Shown one piece after another: positions 8,931-17,482 of a stretch of 64,000 nucleotides of DNA (position 1 is its first letter; each line of letters starts with the position of its first letter). The DNA is from Anabaena azotica FACHB-119 (GTDB lineage Bacteria; Cyanobacteriota; Cyanobacteriia; Cyanobacteriales; Nostocaceae), in the NCBI RefSeq assembly GCF_014697625.1, contig NZ_JACJSG010000025.1, forward strand, positions 55,783 to 119,782. The letters are read 5' to 3'. The position numbers were made by a program, and so were the translations under genes. Under the pieces are notes generated by a model. It was not told where the DNA came from, made no database searches, and worked only from the letters and a program-made list of their open reading frames with translations.

Positions 8931-9328
8931 TTACTCCTATATGTACGGTATCTTGGGCGGAATACCGTTATTTAAATTATTATAGTCTTTATAGAAGTAA
9001 ATCTATCGTTGTGCTTTATTATTTGTTACTGAGTCAAGAAATTATTATAAGTAAAATGGCGTAAGTACATTCAGGTTTATTTCAGTTCTCGTAGCTTGTG
9101 TTACGGCTGTGTAGAGATTTGGGAGTTTGATACCATTAGGATCAGCCGTAACGCACCAAGATATGCGGTGCGTTACTAGCGTGGCAAGGCTAAAATGTGG
9201 TAATAAATTTGAAAAAATCGAACGCAGATAAACGCAGATAAACGCAGATGAGTAGGGGCGCACAGCTGTGCGCCCCTACCCACAAAAAACCCCTCCTGAG
9301 TAGGAGGGTTAAATGACATTCGTGAACA
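8931..9328. other. Spacer with several perfect palindromes and 12-bp repeats
   Basis: No real gene is visible. A 10-bp inverted repeat, GTTACGGCTG and its complement, lies at 9100-9109 and 9143-9152. TAACGCACC/GGTGCGTTA lies at about 9150-9176. An AAACGCAGAT tandem repeat lies at about 9220-9250. A perfect 26-bp palindrome, centred on CACAGCTGTG, spans 9253-9278. A CCCCTCCT-gagt-AGGAGGG hairpin lies at about 9290-9309. Confidence 0.6.
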
Positions 9329-9640
9329 TTGACACTCCTCGATCTAAAGATACGAGGATTCTTGCTTCATCCGTCCTCTCTAGAAACTTGAATACTCGTA
9401 TTCAAGTTTCCCCGTTTGGATACGTCCACAAACATACACGGACTGCCCGACCGCGTTTGAAAAGGTTTTTAATTTCTGACTTTACTCCCACATTTGTACA
9501 AGATTCAGGATTTATACTACCAGGGTTCCGGATCAGGAGTCGTCCGCTTGACCTACTTCGTCTTTTTTATGTGCGCTTTACCGCTATCCGCTATACTATC
9601 ACAAAAGCTGCCCTTCTAGGGCAGGGCTTTAAACCCAGTT
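9329..9640 (-). mobile_element. Short non-autonomous element derived from an IS200/IS605-type transposon
   Basis: On the minus strand the right end (9331-9361) repeats the TnpB-element tail layout: GAATC, stem CCTCG/CGAGG, then AGTGTCA. About 270 bases upstream is a hairpin CTGCCC-ttcta-GGGCAG (9608-9624), suitable as a left-end hairpin. No transposase frame lies between. The plus-strand frame through it (9313-9666) looks like chance. I infer an internally deleted, MITE-like derivative. The exact left boundary is uncertain. Confidence 0.5.
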
Positions 9641-9668
9641 TTTTGGTAAAATTAATGCCTAACTAGGA

Positions 9669-10292
9669 TTAGTCGATGATTTGTGGACTGGGAACTTGCG
9701 CGTCAACCTCTGCCTGAGATAATGTAGGTAGCAACCAAGTGCTTTCGCCTGCTTTGAAGACTTTAGCAGGTGCAACATTTAATTCAATCGCCCCAGTAGT
9801 TGGATTAATTCTAGCAATTGACTGTGTACCATCAACAAACTTGACAGCAATTGGTTCGGTTAATTCTTGTACTTCACCAGTGGGATTCAATAATACCCGA
9901 CTACCTGCGGGTAAGTACATACCATCACAATCCCAATCATCATCTGTAATTTGTCCTGCTGCAAGGAAGTAAAGTTGAGTTGGGTATTTTTTAGGTTTAT
10001 TGGCGTAGACTCCTAAAGTTCTACCAGTTTGGTTGAAGCATTGCGCCCGTTTTCTAGCTGTTTCCATCACATACTTTTGAGACTGCAATTGTGATAGTCG
10101 GGTTTGAAATTGTTCTGGTGTATAGCCTGCTTGTTCAGGGTTATCTTTCACGGTTAAAAGTTGATTGAGTTCCTGAGTTACCTCAGCATAGTCAGTCCCT
10201 TTAGTGAAATCTTTACCAGCCCAAGAAGGTTGAGCAATTGTCAAATTCAAGATGAACACGAGAGCGACAAGAAAAATTTTCATGAACTGCAT
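9669..10292 (-). CDS. Exported protein of unknown function
   Basis: I do not recognise the family. The 207-aa protein begins with a clear Sec signal peptide (hydrophobic residues 4-20, cleavage near P-S-W-A-G). The mature part is soluble and polar with Cys residues at about 82 and 118 that could pair. The middle has L-P-A-G-S-R-V-L-L-N-P-T-G-E-V, a beta-rich stretch. AGGGAG lies 6 bases before ATG 10292 and supports this start. It is followed by the IS-derived element. Confidence 0.75.
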   Translation of the reverse strand: MQFMKIFLVALVFILNLTIAQPSWAGKDFTKGTDYAEVTQELNQLLTVKDNPEQAGYTPEQFQTRLSQLQSQKYVMETARKRAQCFNQTGRTLGVYANKPKKYPTQLYFLAAGQITDDDWDCDGMYLPAGSRVLLNPTGEVQELTEPIAVKFVDGTQSIARINPTTGAIELNVAPAKVFKAGESTWLLPTLSQAEVDAQVPSPQIID

Positions 10293-10318
10293 ATTTTCTC
10301 CCTGGTTGGAAATTGTTA

Positions 10319-10453
10319 AATCAGTTATCAGTTATCAGTTATCAGTTATCAGTTATCAGGCGTATGGTGGGGATTTAGACACGCCACTAACGCCTTCCAC
10401 CAATTGCTGGGGAACTTAGACCCAAGGATTTTACTGTTCACTGTTAATTATCA
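10319..10453. repeat. ATCAGTT heptamer array and palindromic repeat (GGCGTATGGTGGGGA family)
   Basis: Five ATCAGTT heptamers run into a repeat with GGCGTATGGTGGGGA, a CCTTCCACCA block and TTTTACT. It ends with complementary AATTATCAG sequence. Relatives lie at 35551-35668 and nested at about 53583-53697. The rest of the spacer up to 10619 shows nothing I recognise. Confidence 0.6.
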
Positions 10454-10619
10454 GAATATGGCAATTATTAGCTGCTGAAGACTAGATAAAGCCTTAATTT
10501 TCTTTCAACCTCAGCACTTATGTATGGGTAAGTTTATGAATAATTTCATCTATCCAAAGACTTACTAACTAAACCTACCCCTAATTTTTGATGAATTGCG
10601 TATCAGTTTTGATTTAGCG

Positions 10620-10928
10620 TCATGCTGAGTCGTGAATCTTAGGAAAACTTTCCAGTTTGTTAGGATTTACCCAACGATTAACAAATTCGTTATTGTTTTT
10701 GCGTACTTTAATTTGCACTTGCTTAGGGCTTAACTTGACTACTTCCGCCGGAATTTTTTGGACATCAGCAGAGTCAGGACGAGCTTTGTAAAGCCAAATG
10801 ACTTTTTGACCAATCTCAAAGTTAGAGCTAGGGACTAAAGCAATGTTGGTTAATGCCCAAGATGGGCTAGTAACTACTAAGTTAATTAACAACATTAATA
10901 CTGCAAAAGAAAGAGGAATAATTTTCAT
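10620..10928 (-). CDS. Small exported protein of unknown function
   Basis: The protein is 102 aa. Residues 1-25 form a Sec signal peptide (cleavage near S-W-A). The mature ~77 residues include G-Q-K-V-I-W-L-Y-K and a beta-rich stretch (V-V-K-L-S-P-K-Q-V-Q-I-K-V) that resembles a small SH3-like barrel, which is an inference. It lies 6 bases after the CadD-like gene on the same strand, so the two are probably co-transcribed. Confidence 0.7.
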   Translation of the reverse strand: MKIIPLSFAVLMLLINLVVTSPSWALTNIALVPSSNFEIGQKVIWLYKARPDSADVQKIPAEVVKLSPKQVQIKVRKNNNEFVNRWVNPNKLESFPKIHDSA

Positions 10929-10934
10929 ATCTTT

Positions 10935-11648
10935 TTACAATTCTAAACTTTGGGTTTTTAATTTAGAAACCTGGATGATTTTGATTAGTCCCGTTAAACA
11001 TAAACAAGTAACTGTCAAAACAATAGGGGTGAGCGAAGCACTGTCTAAGATAATAAAGACACCTAAACCTATCAAGACAAAGGGAACAAAATTATTACCA
11101 TAGCGGGTTAACAGGTTGGCGCTGGCATTCTGACAGGTGAGTTTATAAGTCACATAACACCAAACACCAACCAACAATAAGAAGACAGAAATGATTACTA
11201 GCAACTCAATAACAGCACTGTTAGCAAATAACGGCATATATATACCTATATTATCACTGCCGTTGGCAACTGTAATAGCCGCCACACTATAAGCTTGAGG
11301 AGATACAAAACTACCAGCAAAATTAGCAGAATTAGACAATTCTATTTCTGATTCTTCATCAGACGATGAATTAGATTCAGGATTGAGGAGGCGATTTAAT
11401 CCTATCGTAATTGGCACTAAACCCAACAGCCCCAGCCAATGAGATGGTAATATTAACCCTCCCAATATACCCAAGAGACTGGCTAGAACCAATGTGCAGA
11501 AACCTAAATACTGACCAATGACAATATGTCGGCTGCGGAAGCTTGCATTCACTTGAGAGAATAAGAGTGTGAGGATGACTAAATCATCCATGTTTGTAGC
11601 TATAAAAGCGGTAATTCCGGTGGGGATAGCTGTCAGGATTTCGTTCAT
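10935..11648 (-). CDS. CadD-like cadmium/cation transporter family membrane protein
   Basis: The 237-aa polytopic protein matches the CadD cadmium-resistance transporter family. The first helix carries T-N-M-D-D-L-V-I-L, and a later helix carries N-G-S-D-N-I-G-I-Y, a symmetric pair of acidic motifs typical of the family. There are about six membrane segments, with an acidic cytoplasmic loop (S-S-S-D-E-E-S-E-I) in the middle. It may export a divalent metal ion, but the substrate is not known here. The small exported gene downstream may act with it. Confidence 0.8.
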   Translation of the reverse strand: MNEILTAIPTGITAFIATNMDDLVILTLLFSQVNASFRSRHIVIGQYLGFCTLVLASLLGILGGLILPSHWLGLLGLVPITIGLNRLLNPESNSSSDEESEIELSNSANFAGSFVSPQAYSVAAITVANGSDNIGIYMPLFANSAVIELLVIISVFLLLVGVWCYVTYKLTCQNASANLLTRYGNNFVPFVLIGLGVFIILDSASLTPIVLTVTCLCLTGLIKIIQVSKLKTQSLEL

Positions 11649-11744
11649 GTCTATCTGTTCTCAACTTTGTCGGTAATATTCCAGGTAGTTTGAATTTTCT
11701 GTAGGTAATTGCTAAGAATTCCCAGTTAATTTATGGGTTATCAA

Positions 11745-11867
11745 GTAAGTAGAATGGTTTAAATAAATCAAGGTTTGTAGTCAGGACTTAAGTCCTGACT
11801 ACGAACTAAATCGTGATAAATTTACATTACTTAACATACTTTGATTTATTTTCGACGACCTACTTAA
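11745..11867. repeat. Palindromic repeat (AAGGACTTTAGTCC family), copy 2
   Basis: The ends are imperfect inverted repeats: AAGTAAGTAG-N-N-N-GGTTTAAATAAATC on the left, and TTTATTTTCGACGACCTACTTAA on the right. The core is GTCAGGACTTAAGTCCTGAC. This copy shows the full termini best. Nothing else is recognised between it and the ABC gene at 12217. Confidence 0.7.
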
Positions 11868-12216
11868 GACAGTTCAGTTTAGGCTAGATTAAATAAAAAT
11901 CTTGATTAAGAATCTTGAATTTTCGGCGGTTAATTATTCTTATTTGAACCGTATTTTTTTTGTGAATATTCATGTTACACCCGGTTAAATAATTCTGTTG
12001 ACGTTTGGCTTTGTATGTTTCAATTTAAGCCTTCCTTCCGATAGGAGCAAATATTCTTTATTTTCAAAATGATAAATAAAAGTGATTGGAGAGGTGCTTT
12101 GAAACGCAGAGGTAAGCGGAGTTTTTTGAGTTCAGGCGGCAAAATGTCAGGATTGTTGAGTACCCTAGAGAAGTTGTGAAGGTCTACTATGGGACGAGCA
12201 GATTGCTGAAAGATTT

Positions 12217-13209
12217 ATGATTGAAGTTGAACATCTAAGTAAAACCTATGGTTCCACCCCAGCAATTACTGATGTGACTTTTAGCGTCGAACCAGGGGAG
12301 ATTTTAGGGTTTTTGGGGCCGAATGGGGCGGGAAAGACTACAACAATGAGGATTTTGGCGGGTTATCTACCTGCAAGTAGTGGGACGGCGAAAATCGCTG
12401 GCTTTGATGTGCATGAGAATTCTTTGGCGGTGCGTCAGCGTATTGGCTATTTACCGGAAACGCCGCCGTTATATCCAGATATGACGGTGGAGGGGTTTCT
12501 GCATTTTGTGGCGCGAATTAAGGGCGTGTCAGCAGGCGATCGCAATTCTAAGGTAGACGCAGCTATCCAACGTTGTAACTTAGAAGATAGGCGCAAGGTA
12601 ATTATTCGCAAACTATCTAAAGGGTATCGTCAAAGAGTGGGTATTGCACAGGCGATCGTTCATGACCCACCAGCGATTATATTAGATGAACCTACAGTGG
12701 GGCTTGATCCCAGACAAATCATCGATGTGCGGAATTTAATTAAGAGTCTGGCGGGAACCCACACAATTATCCTGTCTACCCACATTCTGCCAGAGGTGAG
12801 TATGACCTGTAGCCGGGTTGCGATCATCAATCGTGGTAAGGTAGTAGCTACCAATACACCAGAATTGTTGATGACCCAGTTGACAGGCGGTTCTGGTTAT
12901 GAATTGGAGATTGAGGGAGAAGCAGCCCTAGCCAAACAGGTATTGCAGAAAGTTCCAGGCGTGAGTTTGGTAGAATCTATTCCTGGTCATCATCTCCCCA
13001 AAGATAACCGTGCATATCTGCGCGTCATCTCCCAAGGGGGAAGGGAACCAGGAAAGGACATCGCCACAACTTTAATTAGTTGTGGGTTTGGTTTGCATGA
13101 AATGCGTCGTGTCAGCGCTAGTCTAGAAGATGTCTTCTTGCAACTAACCACAGAAGAGAAAAATTTAGCTACCCTGGACGAATCAGCCCAGGATGAAGGA
13201 GCAGCGTAA
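12217..13209 (+). CDS. ABC transporter ATP-binding protein (GldA/NatA type)
   Basis: This cytoplasmic ATPase belongs to an ABC-2 exporter. It shows Walker A G-P-N-G-A-G-K-T-T (about 34-42), signature L-S-K-G-Y-R-Q-R, and Walker B I-I-L-D-E-P-T-V-G-L-D-P. A C-terminal ~100-residue extension follows the nucleotide-binding domain, as in GldA-like proteins. Its TAA touches the ATG of the permease gene, so the two form one unit. In flavobacteria, gldA-gldF-gldG support gliding. In cyanobacteria the cargo of this cluster is not known to me. Confidence 0.93.
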   Translation: MIEVEHLSKTYGSTPAITDVTFSVEPGEILGFLGPNGAGKTTTMRILAGYLPASSGTAKIAGFDVHENSLAVRQRIGYLPETPPLYPDMTVEGFLHFVARIKGVSAGDRNSKVDAAIQRCNLEDRRKVIIRKLSKGYRQRVGIAQAIVHDPPAIILDEPTVGLDPRQIIDVRNLIKSLAGTHTIILSTHILPEVSMTCSRVAIINRGKVVATNTPELLMTQLTGGSGYELEIEGEAALAKQVLQKVPGVSLVESIPGHHLPKDNRAYLRVISQGGREPGKDIATTLISCGFGLHEMRRVSASLEDVFLQLTTEEKNLATLDESAQDEGAA

Positions 13210-14022
13210 ATGGGTATAGTGCTAAGTAATATTATTGCCATTTATCGCCGAGAGTTACAGAGTTATTTTGTTTCACCTTTAGCTTATGCGATCGCCTCTG
13301 TATTTTGGTTCATTGCTGGGTTATTTTTGGTGATGATTTTACTAGGGCCAAGTGGCATATTAGTATACGTTGCCTCCTTAGATTTACAAGGACAACAACT
13401 AGGTGTACCAGTCCCGCCAATTGACGTTCCAGCTGAATTTGTTCAAGCATTTTTAGACCGTTTGGGCTGGTTGTTGTTATTTATACTGCCAGTTTTATCG
13501 ATGGGATTATACGCCGAAGAACGCAAACGCGGTACATTGGAACTTTTAGCCACCTCACCTGTAACTAATTGGGCAGTTGCTGTAGGTAAATTATTGGGTG
13601 TGCTGACATTCTTTATAACTCTAGTTTTACCATTGCTGCTATTTGAAGCGATCGCCATTAGTAGTTCCAGCCCACCAATGCCAGCTACAATACCCTTACT
13701 TGGTCACTTAGGATTAATTTTATTTGCGGCAGCAATCTTATCATTAGGAATGTTTATTTCTTCCCTGACAGACAGCACCATCTTATCTGCTGTTCTCACC
13801 TTCGCCTTAATTTTATTACTCTTATTTGTTGACGTAATTGCTAAAAGTATCGGCGGCCCCATAGGTGATGCACTTGGACATTTCTCGCTACTCAAACATT
13901 ACAACACATTCATTCAAGGCATCTTCGATACCAGCGCCCTCATATTATTTGCCAGTTACATATTTCTGGGCATTTTCCTCACAGCCCAATCAATTGATGC
14001 CCTAAGATTTCAGCGTAATTAG
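13210..14022 (+). CDS. ABC-2 type permease (GldF-like)
   Basis: The 270-aa protein has about six membrane segments. The family hallmark Y-A-E-E-R-K-R-G-T-L-E-L-L-A-T-S-P-V lies near residue 98. It starts at the base after the ATPase stop codon and would form the membrane part of the exporter. A large loop of ~50 residues lies between the second and third segments. Confidence 0.92.
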   Translation: MGIVLSNIIAIYRRELQSYFVSPLAYAIASVFWFIAGLFLVMILLGPSGILVYVASLDLQGQQLGVPVPPIDVPAEFVQAFLDRLGWLLLFILPVLSMGLYAEERKRGTLELLATSPVTNWAVAVGKLLGVLTFFITLVLPLLLFEAIAISSSSPPMPATIPLLGHLGLILFAAAILSLGMFISSLTDSTILSAVLTFALILLLLFVDVIAKSIGGPIGDALGHFSLLKHYNTFIQGIFDTSALILFASYIFLGIFLTAQSIDALRFQRN

Positions 14023-14029
14023 TCAATAG

Positions 14030-14157
14030 TCCAAAGTCCAAAGTCCAAAGTCCAAAGTCCAAAGTCCAAAGATTAGTGACTGTTGACTATTGACTATTGA
14101 CTATTGACTATTGACTATTGACTATTGACTATTGACTATTGACTATTGACTCTAAAG
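14030..14157. repeat. Heptamer arrays (GTCCAAA)n and (TTGACTA)n
   Basis: Two consecutive heptamer arrays lie between the permease and the GldG-like gene: about five GTCCAAA units (14030-14070) and about nine TTGACTA units (14084-14151). The array reads in frame into the next gene and creates a false TTG start. Confidence 0.85.
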
Positions 14158-15981
14158 ATGAAAACTATTCAACGAAACAAACTTTGGCAATATTTATTTT
14201 GGTTAGGCCCTTTTTTGGTGGTCGCGGGTTTAACATCGGGCTTAGTTTCTGATAGTTGGGGGACACTGACTCTAGCATTACTAATTGCGGGAATTGTCAT
14301 CATTGGATTGTGGTTATTGTGGCAAAGCCAGCGTAGTCAATGGTGGAATCGACGTTCTACTCAAGCTGGTACTAACGCCCTTGTGGCAACTTTAGCAGTT
14401 TTGGTGATTTTGGGACTAATAAACTTTTTAGGAACTCGCTACCAAGTACGGGCAGATTTAACAGAAAGTCAATTATTTACCCTATCACCACAGTCACAAC
14501 AATTGGTGCAGAATCTCCAACAACCTGTGAAAGTTTGGGTGTTTGACGTGACACAAAATCCCCAAGACCAACAACTTTTAGAAAATTATCGCCGCAAAAG
14601 TAGTAACTTTCAGTTTGAGTATGTTAATCCACAAAACAGCCCAGGGTTAGCACAGAAATTTGGTGTGAAAGATTATGGCGAAGTTTATCTAGAATCTGGT
14701 AATAAAAGGCAATTAGTGCAAACTGTCAATGTTAATGAACGTTTGACAGAAATTAGGTTAACTAATCGCTTACAACAAATTATGAGCGATCGCACTGCCA
14801 AAGTCTACTTCCTCCAAGGTCATGGCGAACACCCAATTACTGAAGGTGAAGATGCAATTTCCCAAGCAGTCCAAGCATTAAGTGATAGAAATTATAATTC
14901 CTCACCTTTAAATCTAGTACAAAACCCTAAAGTGCCTGATGATGCTGATGTTGTCATCGTCGCTGGCCCCAAACGCGGATTATTTGACGCTGAAGTTAAA
15001 GCATTACAAGAATATCTCAATCGTGGTGGTAACGCCCTACTCATGATTGACCCCAGCACCAACCCCAACCTCAACAGTTTACTGCAAGAATGGGGTGTAC
15101 GCTTAGATAACCGTTTAGCAGTCGATGTCTCTGGAGCCGGCGCACAACTCGGCCCGGCTGCACCTATAGTTACAGATTACGGACAACATCCCATTACAAA
15201 AGAATTTGCTCAGGGTATTTCCTTTTATCGCCTAGCCAGACCGCTAGAAGTTACCCCAGTAGCTGGCGTAGAGTCCACCCCCCTGCTAAAAACCAAACCC
15301 TACCCCGATAGTTGGGCAGAAAGCGACCTCAAAGACGAAAATTTGCAGTTTAACCCCGACAAAGACCTGAAAGGGCCTTTAACCTTGGGTGTAGCTTTAA
15401 CGAGAAAACTACCAGCCCCATCTCCAGCAACTCCTCAACCTACACCTACCCCAGCGCCAACAAACCAAAGTCAAGCTAGCTCGACACCCACAGCATCGCC
15501 AACAACACCAGCCAGTCCCACACCCACAGCATCGCCAACAACGCCAGCCAGTCCTACACCCACAGCATCGCCAACAACGCCAGCCAGTCCTACACCCACA
15601 GCATCGCCAACAACGCCAGCAAGTCCTACACCCACAGCATCGCCGACAACGACACCTACCCCAAGTGCTACGCTAACTCCCCCAACCGAACAGAAGCCAA
15701 CAAAACCAGCCACAGAATCACGGTTAGTAGTGATAGGTAACTCAGACTTCGCCACCAACAACACATTTCAACAACAATTAAACGGCGATGTCTTTCTTAA
15801 CTCAGTCACCTGGCTGAGTCAGCAGGATCAGCAACCCCTTTCAATTCGTCCTAAAGAACCAAAAAATAGACGAATCAACCTATCAACCTCACAAGCTAAC
15901 CTTTTAACATTATCCTCTCTGTTTGTTCTGCCCCTACTCGGCCTAATCGCCGCCGCCGCTATTTGGTGGAAGCGGAGATGA
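14158..15981 (+). CDS. GldG-like auxiliary protein of ABC exporter
   Basis: The protein is 607 aa from ATG 14158. A TTG at 14146 lies in the heptamer array and is rejected. It has three N-terminal membrane segments, a large extracytoplasmic domain of the GldG / DUF4350-like type (D-L-T-E-S-Q-L-F-T-L-S near its start; V-Y-F-L-Q-G-H-G-E-H-P in the middle), a Thr/Ser/Pro linker, and a final membrane segment followed by K-R-R. The linker contains about four 36-bp tandem repeats encoding T-P-T-A-S-P-T-T-P-A-S-P. It is co-oriented with the ABC genes and probably part of the same export complex. Confidence 0.88.
   Translation: MKTIQRNKLWQYLFWLGPFLVVAGLTSGLVSDSWGTLTLALLIAGIVIIGLWLLWQSQRSQWWNRRSTQAGTNALVATLAVLVILGLINFLGTRYQVRADLTESQLFTLSPQSQQLVQNLQQPVKVWVFDVTQNPQDQQLLENYRRKSSNFQFEYVNPQNSPGLAQKFGVKDYGEVYLESGNKRQLVQTVNVNERLTEIRLTNRLQQIMSDRTAKVYFLQGHGEHPITEGEDAISQAVQALSDRNYNSSPLNLVQNPKVPDDADVVIVAGPKRGLFDAEVKALQEYLNRGGNALLMIDPSTNPNLNSLLQEWGVRLDNRLAVDVSGAGAQLGPAAPIVTDYGQHPITKEFAQGISFYRLARPLEVTPVAGVESTPLLKTKPYPDSWAESDLKDENLQFNPDKDLKGPLTLGVALTRKLPAPSPATPQPTPTPAPTNQSQASSTPTASPTTPASPTPTASPTTPASPTPTASPTTPASPTPTASPTTPASPTPTASPTTTPTPSATLTPPTEQKPTKPATESRLVVIGNSDFATNNTFQQQLNGDVFLNSVTWLSQQDQQPLSIRPKEPKNRRINLSTSQANLLTLSSLFVLPLLGLIAAAAIWWKRR
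15479..15660 (+). repeat. 36-bp in-frame tandem repeat inside the GldG-like gene
   Basis: About four and a half near-identical 36-base units encode the 12-residue repeat T-P-T-A-S-P-T-T-P-A-S-P. It is a flexible, secreted-type linker, and the copy number is likely to vary between strains. Confidence 0.85.
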
Positions 15982-16018
15982 GAAACTGGGTAATGGGTAA
16001 TGGGGAATGGGTAATAGT

Positions 16019-16180
16019 ATAGCGGTTCTCGGTCTAGTGAAGTACAATTTTAACCTCTCTCCAAACCTCTCTCCTAAAAGGAGAGAGGCTTTGAATTGTT
16101 CCCCCTTCCCGAAGCGGGAAGGGGGTTAGGGGGTTAGGTCTATTTGCATACCTGTACCTCACTAGATTGAAAATGGCTAT
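16019..16180. mobile_element. Double-hairpin element with 28-bp imperfect termini
   Basis: The termini begin ATAGC, share TCTAGTGA-N-GTACA, and are inverted at 16019-16046 and about 16153-16180. The core holds two hairpins: CTCTCTCC/GGAGAGAG (about 16068-16088) and CCCCCTTCCC/GGGAAGGGGG (about 16101-16125), followed by GGGGGTTAGGTC. The same core lies at 18473-18620 with different termini. Confidence 0.65.
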
Positions 16181-16245
16181 AAACAAGTTATTACCAATTA
16201 CCAATTACCAATCACCAATTACCAATCACCAATCACCAATCATCA

Positions 16246-16845
16246 ATGACTAAAAAAACTCTAATTTTACTATTGTTAGCCCTGGGGTTGGGTGGTTTTG
16301 TTTATTTCCATGAGATTCGCGGTGCAACTCAACGAGAAGAGGCTAAAGAAAATCAGCAACAAGTCTTTTCCTTTACACAAGATGATGTGCAAGCCATCAC
16401 TGTCAAAACTCCCAAATTGACGGTGAGTTTGTCACGCAACCCCCAGTCTGATAACCCTAAGTGGTTGCTTAAATCTCCTGTATCCGAACCTGCAAATGAC
16501 GCTATAGTTAGTTATTTGATGGATTTGTTGGTGAAGGGGAAAAGCGATCGCACTCTCTCAACCCCAGCTAATCAAATAGCAGAATTTGGCTTAGACCAAC
16601 CCCAAGCCACCATTAACATTAATCTGAAAAATCAAAAAACCCATCAGTTGATTTTGGGCAAGCCTGATTTTAATGGTCGGTTTATCTATGCTCAAGCTGA
16701 TCCCAGCAATCAACCAAATGGTAATGTAAATGTGCTGTTGGTATCTACAGATTTTGCTAATGCTGTAAATCGAGAATTATCAGAGTGGAAACAACCTGTT
16801 GCCTTAGATAAAATTGAACCACCATCTACCCCCAATACCCCTTAA
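16246..16845 (+). CDS. DUF4340 domain protein
   Basis: The protein is 199 aa with one N-terminal membrane segment (about residues 4-20) and an extracytoplasmic domain of the DUF4340 type, which commonly follows GldG-like genes. Motifs include F-S-F-T-Q-D-D-V-Q-A-I-T-V and P-K-W-L-L-K-S-P-V-S-E-P-A. It is separated from gldG by a 260-base spacer holding a mobile element and ACCAAT-type repeats, so the operon may be interrupted or re-initiated. Its TAA is shared with the left end of a MITE-like element. Confidence 0.85.
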   Translation: MTKKTLILLLLALGLGGFVYFHEIRGATQREEAKENQQQVFSFTQDDVQAITVKTPKLTVSLSRNPQSDNPKWLLKSPVSEPANDAIVSYLMDLLVKGKSDRTLSTPANQIAEFGLDQPQATININLKNQKTHQLILGKPDFNGRFIYAQADPSNQPNGNVNVLLVSTDFANAVNRELSEWKQPVALDKIEPPSTPNTP

Positions 16846-16960
16846 TATCTTGTCCGGTAAAAGACTTATCATTAAGACTGCAAGGGGGCAGGGGGAGAAA
16901 GACTTTTCACCTTTTTGCACAGATGCACCGAATTACAACTAATTAGGCGGACATGATATA
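16844..16960. mobile_element. MITE-like element, AATATCATGTCCGC termini, copy 2
   Basis: The ends read AATATCTTGTCCGG and GGCGGACATGATAT, inverted with few mismatches. The interior differs from copy 1. The left end coincides with the last two bases of the DUF4340 stop codon, so the insertion sits exactly at the gene's end. Confidence 0.55.
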
Positions 16961-17028
16961 AGAGGATGTTGGGAAAGTATTGATTATCAATATCAAGCTT
17001 TCCTACGCTCATTCAAACATGAATCCTA

Positions 17029-17313
17029 TTATTTCACAGAGTAATTCTCATGCTTATTGCTGTTATCAGCTTGATTTTTTAATAATTGAATCTCTTGGCT
17101 ATATTTTAGCTGAAAATTTAGTAATTCCAAATAAGCAAACGGAACTACTACTGGCCAGAAAATAGTTGCTATCAGAAGAATTACACCAGAATAAGAGCGT
17201 TGACTAGAACTCATATCTTCATCTTGGAGAAAGAGAAATAGCCATTTTTTAAATAACAAGTAAGCTATTACTAAGTAAAATATGAGCAATATCAAGATAA
17301 AAATATGCCACAT
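17029..17313 (-). CDS. Small membrane protein of unknown function
   Basis: The 94-aa protein has two membrane segments (about residues 3-21 and 43-62), separated by a polar loop containing D-E-D-M-S-S-S-Q-R-S-Y-S-G. The C-terminal ~25 residues are polar. The family is not recognised, but composition and the clean start (ATG 17313) look real. A plus-strand frame over the same bases (16980-17165) is judged a shadow. Confidence 0.6.
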   Translation of the reverse strand: MWHIFILILLIFYLVIAYLLFKKWLFLFLQDEDMSSSQRSYSGVILLIATIFWPVVVPFAYLELLNFQLKYSQEIQLLKNQADNSNKHENYSVK

Positions 17314-17482
17314 GAGATTTATTATGGTATTGGTACACTGCTAATAAAACTAGGAAAACCTCTGCGTCCCTCTGTGCTTTCCTCCGCGTCCCTCTGCGTT
17401 TAAAAACATCGATTATATACCTAACTTGACTGATAATCGCTATATAAATATTATCTGATGGCGATATTATTTTACTTTTACC

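Noticed and set aside
9045..9263. 72-codon minus-strand frame
   Set aside because: It is built from AAACGCAGAT repeats and palindromes and has no recognisable features.
9313..9666. 117-codon plus-strand frame
   Set aside because: It runs across the IS-derived element in the opposite direction to its ends, has no domain features and its codons include the terminal hairpins.
14030..14157. Possible CRISPR-like array
   Set aside because: Units are contiguous heptamers with no spacers. The same applies to arrays at 26351-26466 and 46021-46140. No cas genes are present.
15471..15764. Minus-strand frame of G-V-V-G-D-A-V repeats
   Set aside because: It is the antisense shadow of the 36-bp repeat in the GldG-like gene.
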